NCBI GenBank assembly: GCA_947069175.1
Contig: CAMTDV010000017.1
Location: 52,647,137-52,711,136, forward strand
From: Scalesia atractyloides
Taxonomy: Eukaryota; Streptophyta; Magnoliopsida; Asterales; Asteraceae
Length of the DNA: 64,000 bases
Direction: 5' to 3'
The translations under genes were made by a program, and so were the position numbers. Below the pieces are notes generated by a model. It did not search any database and had not been told where the DNA came from. It was given only the letters and a program-made list of their open reading frames with translations. Position 1 is the first letter of the stretch. Every line of letters begins with the position of its first letter. Shown piece after piece: positions 44,813-57,105 of the stretch.

Positions 44813-45451
44813 ATGTCATCATCCTCATCGTCATCATCATCCGACAGACCTACGCCACCAAGAGCGCCAGGAAAGGCACCTATGGTGGAACCCATACCAT
44901 CTTATGGCGTGGAGACACGCTCAGCTGCGAGGAAAAGGCTCGCTCTGGGGGAGGAGTCGTCATCACGCCCAACCATTGCTGTGCCGGTTGAACCGGTTAA
45001 CCCTGTAGAAGTAGGAATTGACCTACTTAGAATCATATTACATAAACAACAAGCACAGTTAGAAAGAATGCAGGAAACCATCCTAGCACAAGGATGGATG
45101 ATCCGACAACTGACAGGTAAAACCGACTCGCTCGAGGAAGAGCATCATACGAGTAAGACAGCTCGTAACACCATAGCCAGAGATCTGCGTGCTGAGCAGA
45201 TAAGAGCCGACTGGCTTGAGGACAGAGTCCTGGATAATAGTTGGAACATTCAGGAACTGCAAAATCAAGCACTTGCACCAGCACCGGCCCCTCCAGTGCC
45301 GGTAGAGGAGGATCCGGAAGAGGATCCAGAGGAGGACCCTGAGGAGGATCCAGAGGAGGATCCGGAGGAGGACCCAGCTGTAGAAGCTGGAAATGCCGCG
45401 CAGGATGACGGCAACGACAGTGACTTGGGGGATGGAGACGTAGACGACTGA
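44813..45451 (+). CDS. Element D upstream ORF, coiled coil plus acidic repeat
   Basis: A 212-codon open frame between primer site and gag. Residues 1-10 are Met plus a Ser run. About 65-140 are rich in Leu/Gln/Glu/Arg and look like a coiled coil (LRIILHKQQAQLERMQETIL, DLRAEQIRADWLEDRV). About 160-188 hold six EEDP repeats, and the end is acidic. I do not recognise a known family. It is in the same frame as the first gag exon at 45713-45821 but separated from it by stops. It could be an extra protein of the element or a 5' exon of Gag; the sequence does not decide this. Confidence 0.55.
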   Translation: MSSSSSSSSSDRPTPPRAPGKAPMVEPIPSYGVETRSAARKRLALGEESSSRPTIAVPVEPVNPVEVGIDLLRIILHKQQAQLERMQETILAQGWMIRQLTGKTDSLEEEHHTSKTARNTIARDLRAEQIRADWLEDRVLDNSWNIQELQNQALAPAPAPPVPVEEDPEEDPEEDPEEDPEEDPEEDPAVEAGNAAQDDGNDSDLGDGDVDD

Positions 45452-45766
45452 CACGTCTCGCTTATTTTATTTGTTTTCCTTCAGTTTATTTATTTTCCCA
45501 CTTGTGTTTAAACTTGAGACTTTATAGTGAATTCATATGTTTGATGTGCACTTTTGTAAGACGTTGAAATTTCAGTTAATCAAGTATTTCTTTTGACTAT
45601 TTAACATATTAAGTTGACATAACTTGATAATTATTAAAGTACGAAGTAGGATAACTATATTGGATATATAGACTTATCGGGGTGTGTTTGTGTTGTGTTT
45701 CGAAGATCTAAATGGCAACTGGACGACGTGGGAAACCTTAACTTAACGCCCGAAGAGCTAGCTGCC
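45452..45766 (+). other. Element D intergenic segment before gag
   Basis: AT-rich, non-coding for most of its length. An open run without stop in the gag frame begins before 45713 and reads DDVGNLNLTPEELAAM, but it has no Met until 45767. An ATG at 45712 is one base out of that frame and stops after nine codons. Confidence 0.5.
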
Positions 45767-48700
45767 ATGATTCAAGAGCACGTGAACGCAGCTTTAGCAG
45801 GTGCTCAGAACCAACCGGCAGGTAACCATTATTAAATTTTCGTGTGAAAATCTAATAGTTGGGCTAGTAGGATTCCTCGCTGACTACCTATTGTCTGTCT
45901 GCAGGAGGGGGCTTTAACCCCTACAAGATGTTCCTCGACGCGAAACCAAGCAAATTCTCGGGGGCGGAAGGACCCATTGGACTGGTCCGCTGGATCGAAA
46001 AATCTGAATCCGTTTTTGAAATGTGCAACTGTCTAGAGGCCAACAAGGTCAAGTACGCAGCCTCAACACTGGAAGATGGGGCACTGACATGGTGGAATGC
46101 ACAAGTCCAAACACGTGGACTTATAGCTGCGAATGCAATGGCCTGGGCCGAGTTCAAGGCCCTAATCAAAGAGGAGTACTGCCCACGGGACAGAGTGCAA
46201 CAGTTAGAGCAAGCCTTATGGAACCACAAGATGGTGGGATCGGAAATTGAAGCTTACACCGCAAAACATCATGACTTGGTATTTCTGTGTCCCGATTTGG
46301 CCAACACTGTGGAGAAAAGACTCGAGTTCTATCTTGGGGGTCTGGTTCCGGAGATTCAGGGTATGGTAATGGCTAGTAACCCTGCAACTGAACATCAAGC
46401 AATCCGATTGGCTCACAAACTCACCGATAAGGCGGTGGAACAAAAGAAATTGCTAGCACGGGGTACAACTGAAGTTGCCCCTGATAACAAAAGAAAGTTT
46501 GAAGACTCATCTGCTCGACAGTCTTCGTCATCCCAGCCGCAACAGGGGAACCAGAAACGGTTCAATCATTACAACAGCCACCGGGGTCACCAAAATCAGC
46601 CTGCCAACAACAACAACAACCAGAACGCAAGCGACTATGCAGGTCGAAAGCCGCAGTGCAACCGCTGTAATCTCCACCATAACGGCCCTTGTGCCGGAAA
46701 TCGCTGCCAACGATGTGGCAAGATGGGACATGCGGCAAAGGATTGTCGTGGGGAAATCATGTCCCGACAAAATCAAAATCAACCCCAGGGTCAGCAGCAG
46801 GGTATTAACCGGGGATGCTATCAGTGTGGTAGCACTGCTCACTTCAAAAGAGACTGCCCACAGCTGCGTAACAACAACAACAATGGTGGGAACAACCATA
46901 ACCACAATAACCACAACAACAATAACAACAACAACAATAATGGGAACGGTGGCACCGGAGGTGCCAAAGGTCGCGCATTTACATTGGGCCGCGGAGAGGC
47001 CAGAAACGACTCGAACGTGGTCACCGGTAAGTTTCCCCTTAATGAACATTTTGCTTCTGTGCTTTTTGATACGGGTGCGGATAGGAGCTTTATATCTGAG
47101 TCTTTTATGAAAAACCTAAATCTCACGCTTAAACCATTAGAGACCCCTTATGTTATAGAATTAGCCGATGGTAAATCTGTAGATGTGACCCAAATAGTAT
47201 CCGGCTGTCAACTCAAACTCGCGGGCCACACCTTTACCATTGATCTGATGACAACTACTCTGGGTAGTTTTGACGTGGTAGTCGGAATGGACTGGCTATC
47301 CGACGTCCGGGCTAAAGTTCTCTGCTTCGAAAAATCTATCCGTATTCCGCTCTCGAACGACGAAATCCTGACGGTACAAGGCGATAAGGCAAGCGCCGTC
47401 ACAAACATCATCTCATACATACAAGCGCAGAAGTATCTTCGGAGAAAGAACTCCTTCGCTTTACTCGCACTGATTACCGAACAGCCTAAGGACGAGAAAC
47501 GCATAGAAGACATCCCTGTCGTCCATGATTTTTCCGATGTATTCCCAGAAGAACTACCTGGTCTTCTACCCCATCGACAATTGGAGTTTGAAATCGAATT
47601 GGCGAATAATGCAACTCCTATCGCCAAGGCTCCATACCGCCTAGCTCCAGCCGAGCTGCAGGAGCTGTCTACCCAACTTCAGGAACTATTAGAAAAAGGA
47701 TTTATCCGACCAAGCGTTTCGCCATGGGGAGCTCCAGTCCTGTTTGTCAAGAAGAAGGACGGGACTTTCCGCATGTGCATCGACTACAGGGAACTCAACA
47801 AGGTTACTGTCAAGAACCGATACCCGTTACCTCGCATCGACGATCTCTTCGACCAACTTCAAGGGTCAAGTTACTACTCCAAGATCGATTTACGGTCCGG
47901 TTACCACCAGCTACGCGTCAGGGAGGAGGATATCGCCAAGACGGCATTTCGCACTCGGTATGGCCATTACGAGTTCTTGGTCATGCCCTTCGGTCTCACC
48001 AACGCACCTGCGGTGTTCATGGACCTCATGAACCGCGTGTGTAAACCATACCTCGACAAATTTGTCATTGTGTTCATCGATGACATACTCATCTACTCCA
48101 AAAGTGAAGAAGAACATGCTGAACATCTACGATTACTGCTAGGATTACTCCAACAGGAAAAGCTATATGCCAAGCTTTCGAAGTGTGATTTCTGGATTCG
48201 GGAAGTTCAGTTTCTTGGGCATATCGTGAATGAAAGGGGAATCCACGTGGACCCTGCCAAGATTGAAGCCATCAAAAACTGGGAAGCACCCAAGACACCG
48301 ACGGAGATCCGCCAATTTTTGGGATTGGCTGGTTACTACAGACGTTTCATCGAGGGATTTTCAAAGATCGCACAACCGCTTACTACCCTCACCCAGAAAG
48401 GTATCAAGTATACTTGGGGTGACAAGCAAGAAGCAGCATTTCAATTGCTGAAACAGAAACTTTGCAGTGCACCCATTCTGTCCTTGCCGGAAGGGACAGA
48501 TGACTTTGTAGTATATTGTGATGCTTCCATTCAGGGATTAGGATGCGTACTCATGCAACGCGATAAGGTCATCGCGTATGCGTCGCGACAACTGAAGGTT
48601 CACGAGAAAAACTACACAACGCATGACCTGGAATTGGGAGCAGTAGTGTTTGCGCTTAAGATTTGGAGACCCTACCTCTATGGAACGAAGTGCACAATCT

Positions 48701-50364
48701 TTACGGACCACAAGAGCCTCCAACACATCTTTGATCAGAAGGAGTTGAACATGCGACAGCGTCGCTGGGTCGAACTCTTGAACGATTATGAGTGTGCCAT
48801 TCGGTATCACCCGGGTAAAGCTAACGTGGTAGCTGATGCCCTCAGTAGGAAGGAACACTTGAAACCACGTCGTGTACGAGCATTACAACTCACTATTCAT
48901 TCGGGGCTACCCGAACAAATACGCGACGCCCAGTTAGAAGCAGTTAAGGAGGTAAACATCAAAGCCGAATCGGTGGGAAAAATGGAACGCGATTGGGAAG
49001 TAAAACCCAATGGAGCCCGATATTTCATGAATCGCATATGGGTACCTCTCTACGGAAACCTCAGAGAGCTAGTCATGGACGAAGCTCACAAATCCCGATA
49101 CTCTGTCCATCCGGGTTCGGATAAGATGTATCAAGACCTTAAAGCTGCGTATTGGTGGCCCAACATGAAAGCCGATATAGCCACCTACGTGAGTAAATGT
49201 TTGACTTGTACAAAAGTCAAGGTGGAGTATCAAAAGCCATCGGGGCTACTCCAACAACCTGAGATCCCAGTGTGGAAATGGGATCAGATCTCGATGGATT
49301 TCATCACTAAACTCCCGCGAACTTTGGGTGGTTGCGATACCATCTGGGTAATTGTGGATCGTTTAACTAAGTCCGCACACTTCCTAGCTATTAAAGAAAC
49401 AGATAAGATGGAGAAGTTGACTCGCATCTACATTAAGGAAGTAGTTTCTCGGCACGGAGTGCCAACATCCATCATCTCAGACAGAGATGCTCGCTTCACG
49501 TCCAACTTCTGGCAGTCACTCCAGAAAGCGTTGGGAACACGCTTGGATATGAGTACAACCTATCACCCCCAGACTGATGGTCAAAGTGAAAGGACCATAC
49601 AAACCTTGGAAGACATGCTTAGGGCATGCGTCATAGACTTCGGAAATAGTTGGGAAATCCACCTGCCTCTAGTACAATTCTCATATAACAACAGCTATCA
49701 TACGAGTATTTCGGCAGCACCGTTTGAGGCATTATACGGTCGTAAATGTAGATCACCGGTCTGCTGGGCAGAAGTCGGTGACAGTCAACTCACAGGCCCT
49801 GAGGTAATACTTGAGGCTACTGAAAAGATTGTACAAATCAGAAACCGCATGGCGGCAGCACGAGATCGACAGAAAAGCTACGCTGATCAACGACGCAAAC
49901 CGCTCGAATTTCAAGTAGGCGACCGCGTCCTACTAAAGGTGTCACCCTGGAAGGGTGTAATCCGCTTTGGAAAACGGGGCAAACTAAACCCACGGTACGT
50001 AGGCTCGTTTGTAATCTTGAAACGTATCGGACCCGTAGCTTATCAATTAGACCTTCCTGCCGAACTCAGTGGAGTTCACAACGTTTTTCACGTATCAAAT
50101 CTGAAGAAGTGTCTATCAGACGAAACTCTAGTCATTCCATTGGATGAGATCCAAGTGGATGAACAACTACACTTCGTGGAACAGCCTATCGAGATCATGG
50201 ATCGTGAGATCAAGACTCGAAGGCACAGCAAGATTCCGATCGTTAAGGTTCGTTGGGACTCTAAGCGTGGACCGGAGTTCACGTGGGAAAGAGAGGACCA
50301 AATGAAAAGCAAATACCCACACCTCTTCGCAACTGAGCAGCAATCTAACGATACCAGTAACTAA
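45767..50364 (+). CDS. Element D Gag-Pol polyprotein (with probable intron 45822-45904)
   Basis: Open without a stop from 45905 to 50364. Positions counted from Met 45928: Gag domain about 1-190 (ALTWWNAQVQTRG); zinc knuckles CQRCGKMGHAAKDC (~259) and CYQCGSTAHFKRDC (~297); protease DTGAD (~381); RT from ~600 with MCIDYRELNK and VFIDDILIYS (~715); RNase H DASIQGLG (~864) and TDHKSLQ (~925); integrase H-H-C-C (~1046-1097), core Asp, Asp and Glu in MDFITK, ISDRDARF and GQSERT; GPY/F-like module (~1351); chromodomain-like VKVRWDSKRGPEFTWE (~1440). All key residues are present. Gag and Pol share one frame, so particle stoichiometry must be set otherwise, for example by proteolysis. The upstream start at 45767 assumes splicing. 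Confidence 0.9.
45822..45904 (+). other. Probable spliceosomal intron at start of gag in D
   Basis: 83 bp with a GT (CAG-GTAACC) donor and an AG acceptor preceded by a T/C-rich run (TTGTCTGTCTGCAG). It contains stops in the reading frames. Joining the flanks keeps frame: LAGAQNQPA continues into GGGFNPYKMFLDAKP, a normal Gag start. Inferred from sequence only. Confidence 0.6.
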
Positions 50365-50625
50365 ATTTTCGGGACGAAAATTCTTTCAACATGGGGATGA
50401 TGTGACAACCTGGAAACTTCTCATACTTTCGTGTACTATTGTTAACTAAATTCTTGTGCATGGCACTTGGAAATCTTTGTGTATGGCACTTGGGAACTTC
50501 TTGTAACTTCGCGTACCATCATTAACGAACTAACTCTTTGTGTGTGGCACTCTAAACATGTACGCTACATTCTAAACCGCGTTTACTCAATTTTCGGGAC
50601 GAAAATTCTTTCAACATGGGGATAA
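50365..50625 (+). other. Element D 3' untranslated region with duplicated polypurine block
   Basis: A block of about 36 bases (TTTTCGGGACGAAAATTCTT, then TCAACATGGGGAT) occurs at 50365-50400 and again at 50590-50625. Each copy is followed directly by TGTGACA. Only the second precedes the real LTR. The first may be a relic of an older LTR boundary. Confidence 0.75.
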
Positions 50626-53484
50626 TGTGACATCCCGGTTTTTTCGGATAACTTAAACGCGACACTTGTCGAATAAAGTATATGCTAAGTATTAAACGTG
50701 TACGAGTTAATGAATACGTGATGTGTGTGATTGTTTTAGTTATAAAATAAGTATGGTAAATATGTACACAAACCGAACCAACCCAAGTCCTTGGCTGCGA
50801 GATTTAAACCTTAAACCTCAAGCCATTCTCGGCCAAGTGCAAACCAAACCAAACCAACCCAAACATATCTCGGCCGCAAGATCAAACCCAAACCGACCCA
50901 CCCTAGTTCCTCGGCCACGAATTCAAATCCAAACCGTAACCCTTATCCCTTTTTGCGCCTATATATACAAACCCCATGCATGTTTCATTGACAACACAAA
51001 ACCCTAAGGAGAAAGAAGCCGACGGCAGCCTCTTCCTTCTTCAGATCGATCGAGATCAGCCTCTTGTTCACCTTCTCAATCGCAAACAAACAGCCCTACA
51101 CTTCCTTGGATCGCGGCAGTTTTCGCTAATCACTTTCCCCGATCGCAACTTTCATCACATCCGAATCAATCCTGTCCAAGTCTCGGCCTATTTACCTAGT
51201 TATTAAAGGTTAGAATTCAGCATATGTTACAAGATCATATTCGGTTACATGTGTCTTGATTGTTGTTGTTTTTCCGGATTGAATGATTGCATGAAACGAT
51301 TGTGTTGTTTTCGGACTATATATGTTTGAATCGGCTGATGTATCATTGTTACAAGTATGATTGTTTTCGGAACTTATAAGTTTGCCAAGTATGTTTGAAT
51401 GAAAAGTTAGGCTAGCCGATTTGTTAATGATGTTTACATTGGATGGTTGTTTGAAAATCTGAAATCATAAGCTTTGTTTGTTCATAAAAACTAGAGTTAT
51501 GAACTAGGGTTTTGCATAGATATGTTATTAGTATTGATCCATGACTAGGAAACCGGTTCATGATCGCCTAGGTTAATAATAGGAACGGTTTATGATAATG
51601 ATATGCTGAAACAGTTTGCTGAGTAATAGTTACAGCCGACTTCATCTGGCTGTAACTCGGTCATTAGTTGTCGAAAAACGGATTTTCTGATGTCTAGAAC
51701 GTAGAGATTTGAATAACGAATCTAATGGCGCTGGATTCATAATTTTCTGAGGTCGTTTGATATTTTTAAAGGGCCAAATAAGTTCAGTAACTAAAGCTGT
51801 GAAAATCCTGAAATTTTGTTAGTTGTTTATCGAGTTGGATTTTAAAATCAGTAGGGAATTGAGTCATGAATTTTGTACAGAAACTAGTTATGGAAATTTC
51901 CGGGCAACTCCAACTGGAATTTTGTTAATTGGACGATCAGTGATTTTTAAATAAATTCTTCCGTAGACTGCAGTCAGAAAGCGATAAATCTGACTGCAGC
52001 CTAGTATATTAATATTTATGGTTAAATGGTAAAGATTTAGGACTTGGAAAATTTATATAAATTTCTACAGTATAATGTCACCTACTGTATAAATATTGGA
52101 ATTTTTGGAATGATGGAACTATTTTATAAAAATCTTAGAAAACAGCTGAATTATGAGTATTAAGCTGAAAATTGATAACTTGTGATTGTGTGCACCAAAG
52201 TGTTGCTTGGATTGAATTATGTTCATGATAAACTGTTTTGATTACTATGTTCACGTGAGAATACTTGCATGCATGTTTGAGTGTTAGATATGTTGTTTGT
52301 GTGTATCACTTTGTGCGTAAATTAAGTGTAGAATTTGTATTGGTGTGATCACACACTGACTTGAAATCAATTGGTTTGTTAGGACGCGATTAGCGGTCCC
52401 ATCCTTTACAACTTCTTTGCTACACTAACCGAGCAAATAAAGGTGAGTTCACGGCCCCTAACTTTATCCGGTTTTTAAACAACAGGGGGAGAAACATATA
52501 TACACTCTTCAAACTCAATCTCTTTACGTTATACGAATTTAACGTCACATAACTATTCGGTAACTAAGTTAATGTTAATGTAATGTTATGGTCACTAAGT
52601 AGCTATATCAATTAAGTCCTCGTCAATCTCTCGGATCGTTATTATTGGGTTTTAATAGCGGGGGAATTATAAGTAGTACTACTGTGCCCGACAAGCCCCA
52701 TCCGAGCTAGTCGCGCTAGCCGACCGGGTATGGTCAACGGGTGAATAATTTGGCCTAACATCGCCATGGTCAGTGATAGGCCTGGCAACACGGAGGCACA
52801 ACAGTCAGCTTCGATCGCGAACTCTTACGTGACATAACTTTAGGCTAGCTACCTATATATGTTAACATTGAACTTAATTACGAAACAACTATATTATCCC
52901 GGGTTGAGGATAATGGAAACAACAACTTATTTATTCCTGAATGGAATAATGGAAACAACAACTATATTATCCTGGGTTGAGGATAATGGAAGCAACAACT
53001 TATTATTCCGGGATTGGAATAATGGAACCAACACGTTATCCCGGGTTAGGGATAACGGGGAAAACAAACTATAACCGAACAAACGAATTTATAAAAACCT
53101 GTGAACTCACTCATCTTTAATGTTGACACTTGTTTCTTTACATGTTTCTCAGGACGCTAGGAGCTCTAGGTGCACGCACATGCATTGAACAAGACATCTT
53201 TTATCGAGTCTTATTTATAAATATTGTTTTGGGGTTTTTCATTTGTTTTGGCGTTTGTGTTGGCGCCCGCTTCATTACTTATTTATGCTTCCGCTCAACT
53301 TTAAAAACTGATGCTTCCGCTAAATATTGGTAACTAATCAAGACAATATAAAATCTACGACAAATGATTTTTGAAAACGTATTATCAAATCATATAGAGT
53401 CGTTCGACGTACTAGTGTTTCAGATTCTGGTTTGTTCACACGCCTCGCGGTAAAACTCCGCAAGTGGAAATTGAGGGTGTGACA
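50626..53484 (+). repeat. Element D 3' LTR (2859 bp)
   Basis: Near-identical to 41772-44606, with the hairpin array at 52893-53056. It ends GGTGTGACA at 53484, followed by the target repeat ATTAT at 53485-53489. Confidence 0.92.
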
Positions 53485-55873
53485 ATTATGAGTTTACTGT
53501 TATGCCTTTTGGGTTAATGAATGCTCCTGCTGTTTTCATGGACTTGATAAATAGGGTTTGTAAGCCTTATTTAGACAAGTTCATCATTGTTTTCAATGAT
53601 GACATCTTGATTTATTCCAAGACACGAGCCGATCACGAACAACATCTTCGTCTGACAATGGAACTTCTCAAGAAAGAGCAACTTTACGCCAAATTCTCCA
53701 AGTGTGAATTTTGGCTTAAGGAAGTTCAGTTTTTGGGTCACATTGTCAACAAACAAGGTATACATGCAGATCCCGCCAAGATCAGTGCAATTAGGGATTG
53801 GAGTACACCTACTACTCCTACTGAAGTTCGTTCATTCTTGGATCTCGCGGGTTATTACGCCGTTTCATTGCTAATTTTTCCAAGATTGCGATTCCCCTCA
53901 CTGCTTTAACTCAAAAGAATAAACCTTTTGAGTGGGGACCCAAACAGGAAGAAGCTTTCCAGACTTTGAACCAAAAGCTTTGTTATGCTCCTATTCTATC
54001 TTTACCGGAAGACAACAATGATTTTGTGGTATATTGCGATGCATCAAACTTAGGTCTTAGTTGTGTTCTCATGCAAAGAGACAAGGTTATAGCCTATGCA
54101 TCAAGACAGTTGAAGGTTCACGAAAAGAACTACACCACTCATGATCTTGAGTTGGGTGCTGTTGTGTTCGCTCTTAAGATTTGGAGACATTACCTCTATG
54201 GTACAAAATGTGTGGTTTTCACGGACCACAAAAATCTTCAACACATCTTCAATCAGAAAGAACTAAACATGAGGTAACGACGATGGGTTGAACTTCTGAA
54301 CGACTACGGCTGTGAAATTCGCTACCATCCTGGTAAGGCGAATGTCATAGCCGATACGCTAAGTCGTAAAGAACGTGTCAAGCTGCATTGTGTACAGGTT
54401 CGATCTGATATCCAGTCGCGTATTATTGAGGCTCAACGCACTTGTGTCACGCAAGACAAACTAGGTGATGAATTGCCACATCATCTCGAGCTTCAGCTGG
54501 AAACAAAAGACAATGGGTTATCTTATTATCTGAACCGTTTGTGGGTTCCAAGTCTAGACAATCTTCGCACCTTAATAATGGATGAAGCTCACAAGTCTCG
54601 TTATTCAATTCATCCAAGTGCAGACAAAATGTACAAGGATCTTCGTACCAAGTATTGGTGGCCGGGTTTGAAGAAAGACATAGCTTTGTATGTTTCTAAA
54701 TGCCTTACTTGTCTTAAGGTAAAAGCAAAACATCAATGTCCTTCTGGTTTGCTTGAACAACCAGAGATTCCGGTTTAGAAATGGGAAAACATTGCCCTAA
54801 ATCTCATTACCAAATTACCACGTACACCTAGAGGACATGATGCCATTTGGGTAGTCGTTGATCGACTAACGAAGTCAGTACATTTTATAGCTATTCGTGA
54901 GGATTTCTCTACTGACAAACTTGCTAAGATTTATTTGGATGAAATAGTATATCGTCATGGTGTCCCTTTGGATATTATATCTGATCGTGATGCTCGATTC
55001 ACATCTCATTTTTGGAGAACCATTCAGTCTGCCATGGGATCCAGGCTTAGCTTGAACACTGCTTATCATCCTCAAATGGATGGACAATCTGAAAGGACGA
55101 TCCAAACATTGGAGGATACGCTAAGAGCCTGTGTGATTGACTTTGGTGGTGGTTGGGATTCGCATCTACCATTGATCGATTTCTCCTACAATAACAGTTA
55201 TCACTCTAGCATTGATATGGCACCTTTCGAAGCTCTTTATGGTCAAAAATGTCGTTCACCTGTCTGTTGGAATAAGATTGGTGAATCTTAATTCACTGGA
55301 CCTGAACTTATTCAAGACACAACGGACAAAGTCAAGTTAATTCGTGAAAACCTTCTGACAGCTAGAAGCCGTCAAAAGAGTTACGCAGATAAACGACGCA
55401 AGCCTTTGGAATTCCAAGTCGGTGATCATGTCCTACTCAAGGTATCCCCTTGGAAGGGAGTGATTAGATTCGGAAAAAAAAGGAAAACTTGCACCGCAAT
55501 ACGTTGGACCGTTTAAGATCATGGAGAGAATCGAAAAAGTTTCCTACAAACTTGAGCAACCGCCACAACTTGGAAATGTTCATCCAACATTCCACGTATC
55601 CAATTTGAAGAAGTGTTTGACTGATGAAAACCTCCACATTCCTCTTGATGAAATTCGTGTTGACGACACGATGCATTTTGTTGAGAAACCCGTGAAATAT
55701 TGGAACGTGAAGTCAAGAAGCTAAAGCGCAGACGGATACCGATTGTTAAAGTTCGCTGGGAATCTAAACGTGGCCCAGAGTTTACTTGGGAACAAGAGGA
55801 CCAAATGAAGGCGAAATACCCGCATCTTTTCTCACTAGTTTCCTCAAGCAAAATTCAGGAAGAAGTTTCCTGA
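53485..55873 (+). pseudogene. Element C second part of RT, RNase H and integrase
   Basis: Continues C's RT after the D insertion: EFTVMPFGLMNAPAVF, then IVFNDDILIYS, where Asn replaces Ile before the DD. RNase H (VVYCDASNLGL, FTDHKNLQHIF), integrase zinc region (DEAHKSRYSIHP, SKCLTCLKVK), core (DRDARF, DGQSERTIQT) and VHPTFHVSNLKKC follow. The end is chromodomain-like (VRWESKRGPEFTWE, KYPHLF), stopping at 55871-55873. Breaks: near 53855-53965, a TAA at 54275-54277, a stop at 54776-54778, another at about 55291, and frameshifts near 55480 and 55700-55735. Confidence 0.87.
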
Positions 55874-55885
55874 AGTAGGGGAGAC
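55873..55885 (+). other. Element C polypurine tract
   Basis: AAGTAGGGGAGAC directly before the LTR start TGTGACATATG. It resembles the minus-strand tracts of H, G and F (AGTAGGGGAT-like). Confidence 0.75.
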
Positions 55886-57105
55886 TGTGACATATGTGCT
55901 TTCTAATCTTTGTATTGTATTCAACAGTGTTATATCAATAGAATTTTGTATATTTACTTATGACATTTGTGTATTTTTAATCCCTGTTCAAATCCGATCC
56001 TTTAAACATTTTTGGATGTGAAATCACAAACCATTACGTAAATTAAATTAGTTTAATGCAACGTAAGTCCGAAATAGTGACATAAGCTTAACATACCTTA
56101 AATAACCTTTACATAACTTAGAATTAAGTTTTGAAGGGTTTGGTATGTCAAAAACAAGCTTATTTGATCACAGGGACTATTTGCAACAAACTTTGAAAGT
56201 CTGCCAATTCTCTTAGCGAAGCACACTCCGAAACAAGGTCACAAGCTTAACATACCTTCAATAACCTTTACATAGCTTAGAAATAAGTTTTGAAGGGTTC
56301 GGTATGGCAAAATCACACTTTTGTAACTTCAGGGACTATTTTGCAAACTTAGCAAAACTATGTCTTTTTGCGTATTTCGCTATCCGGAACATGTTCGGTC
56401 ATCCAAAAATTTTGTTAATCATTAAAATATCATATATTAATGATTGGAATGCAAAAATATCATTCGTTACGCATGTACGGTCATTTGCGCGTTCGTTACG
56501 ATTTTCTTCGTAATTAACCGAAAACCGCAACCGTACGACCAAACGAACCGACATCCGGAATATTTTTTAGCACATTTCATGTTCCCTATACTTTGTTGTC
56601 CTTATGGAGCTTTGAAATCAGGTAAACGAGTGTCAGAAGTGCCCGAAATGCGACGAAACGATGCAGGGGCCTGTTCTGCCATTTTATGAAAGTTTGCCTA
56701 GGTCACAGGCTTACGGACCGTAAGCCATAACACCATATGGTCCGTAAGGACCTACCCAACTCACAGAAACAGTTGTTAACATCCTGTTTGTTTTAGGACA
56801 CTAAGCATTCGAACATGATCTCCCTTCCTCTGCATTTGACACCTATTTGGACACTAATCAAGCCCCAAACACCTGGCATAACACTTGTCAAGATTTTGTG
56901 AGTTTATGATCATTATAAATACCAAGTTCATGCCATTTTTGAACTCTTTAATTACCTTCTTTCAACAACCTGCCTTTAATCCGAATTTGCAACTTCCTTG
57001 GGGCTTTTCTCTGGTGTTCTTGATCTTTCCTTGTGTTGTAAGTGTTCCACTCTTGCTATGTTCAATTTCTATAGCTTAATTTGGCTAAAAATCAAACAGT
57101 TTGAC
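55886..57105 (+). repeat. Element C 3' LTR, first 1.2 kb
   Basis: Matches 35318-36560 of the 5' LTR, including the palindrome GGCTTACGGACCGTAAGCC (56708-56726). It lacks a short stretch present near 35381-35400. It breaks after GTTTGAC at 57105, where the F LTR starts. TTGAC at 57101-57105 is the candidate target repeat of F. Confidence 0.88.

Larger units (their letters stand above)
41772..53484 (+). mobile_element. Element D: complete Ty3/gypsy element, 11.7 kb
   Basis: Two LTRs (41772-44606 and 50626-53484), a perfect primer site, an extra ORF, an open gag-pol and a 5-bp target duplication. By eye the LTRs differ by about 1% plus a few small indels, including some 20 extra bases at 52243-52265 in the 3' copy. 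It is the youngest and best preserved element in the window and may still be transcribed. The C-terminal chromodomain-like segment suggests a Tekay/Del-type chromovirus. Confidence 0.93.
35318..57105 (+). mobile_element. Element C: Ty3/gypsy element split by D, 3' LTR split by F
   Basis: 5' LTR 35318-39083, primer site 39091-39102, gag, protease, start of RT to 41771; element D 41772-53484; rest of RT, RNase H and integrase to 55873; polypurine tract; 3' LTR from 55886, cut at 57105 by F. Both LTRs start TGTGACATATGTGC. The candidate left target repeat is TTAAA (35313-35317); the right one is outside the window. Coding parts have many stops, so C is old and dead. It inserted into the LTR of element I. 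Confidence 0.9.
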
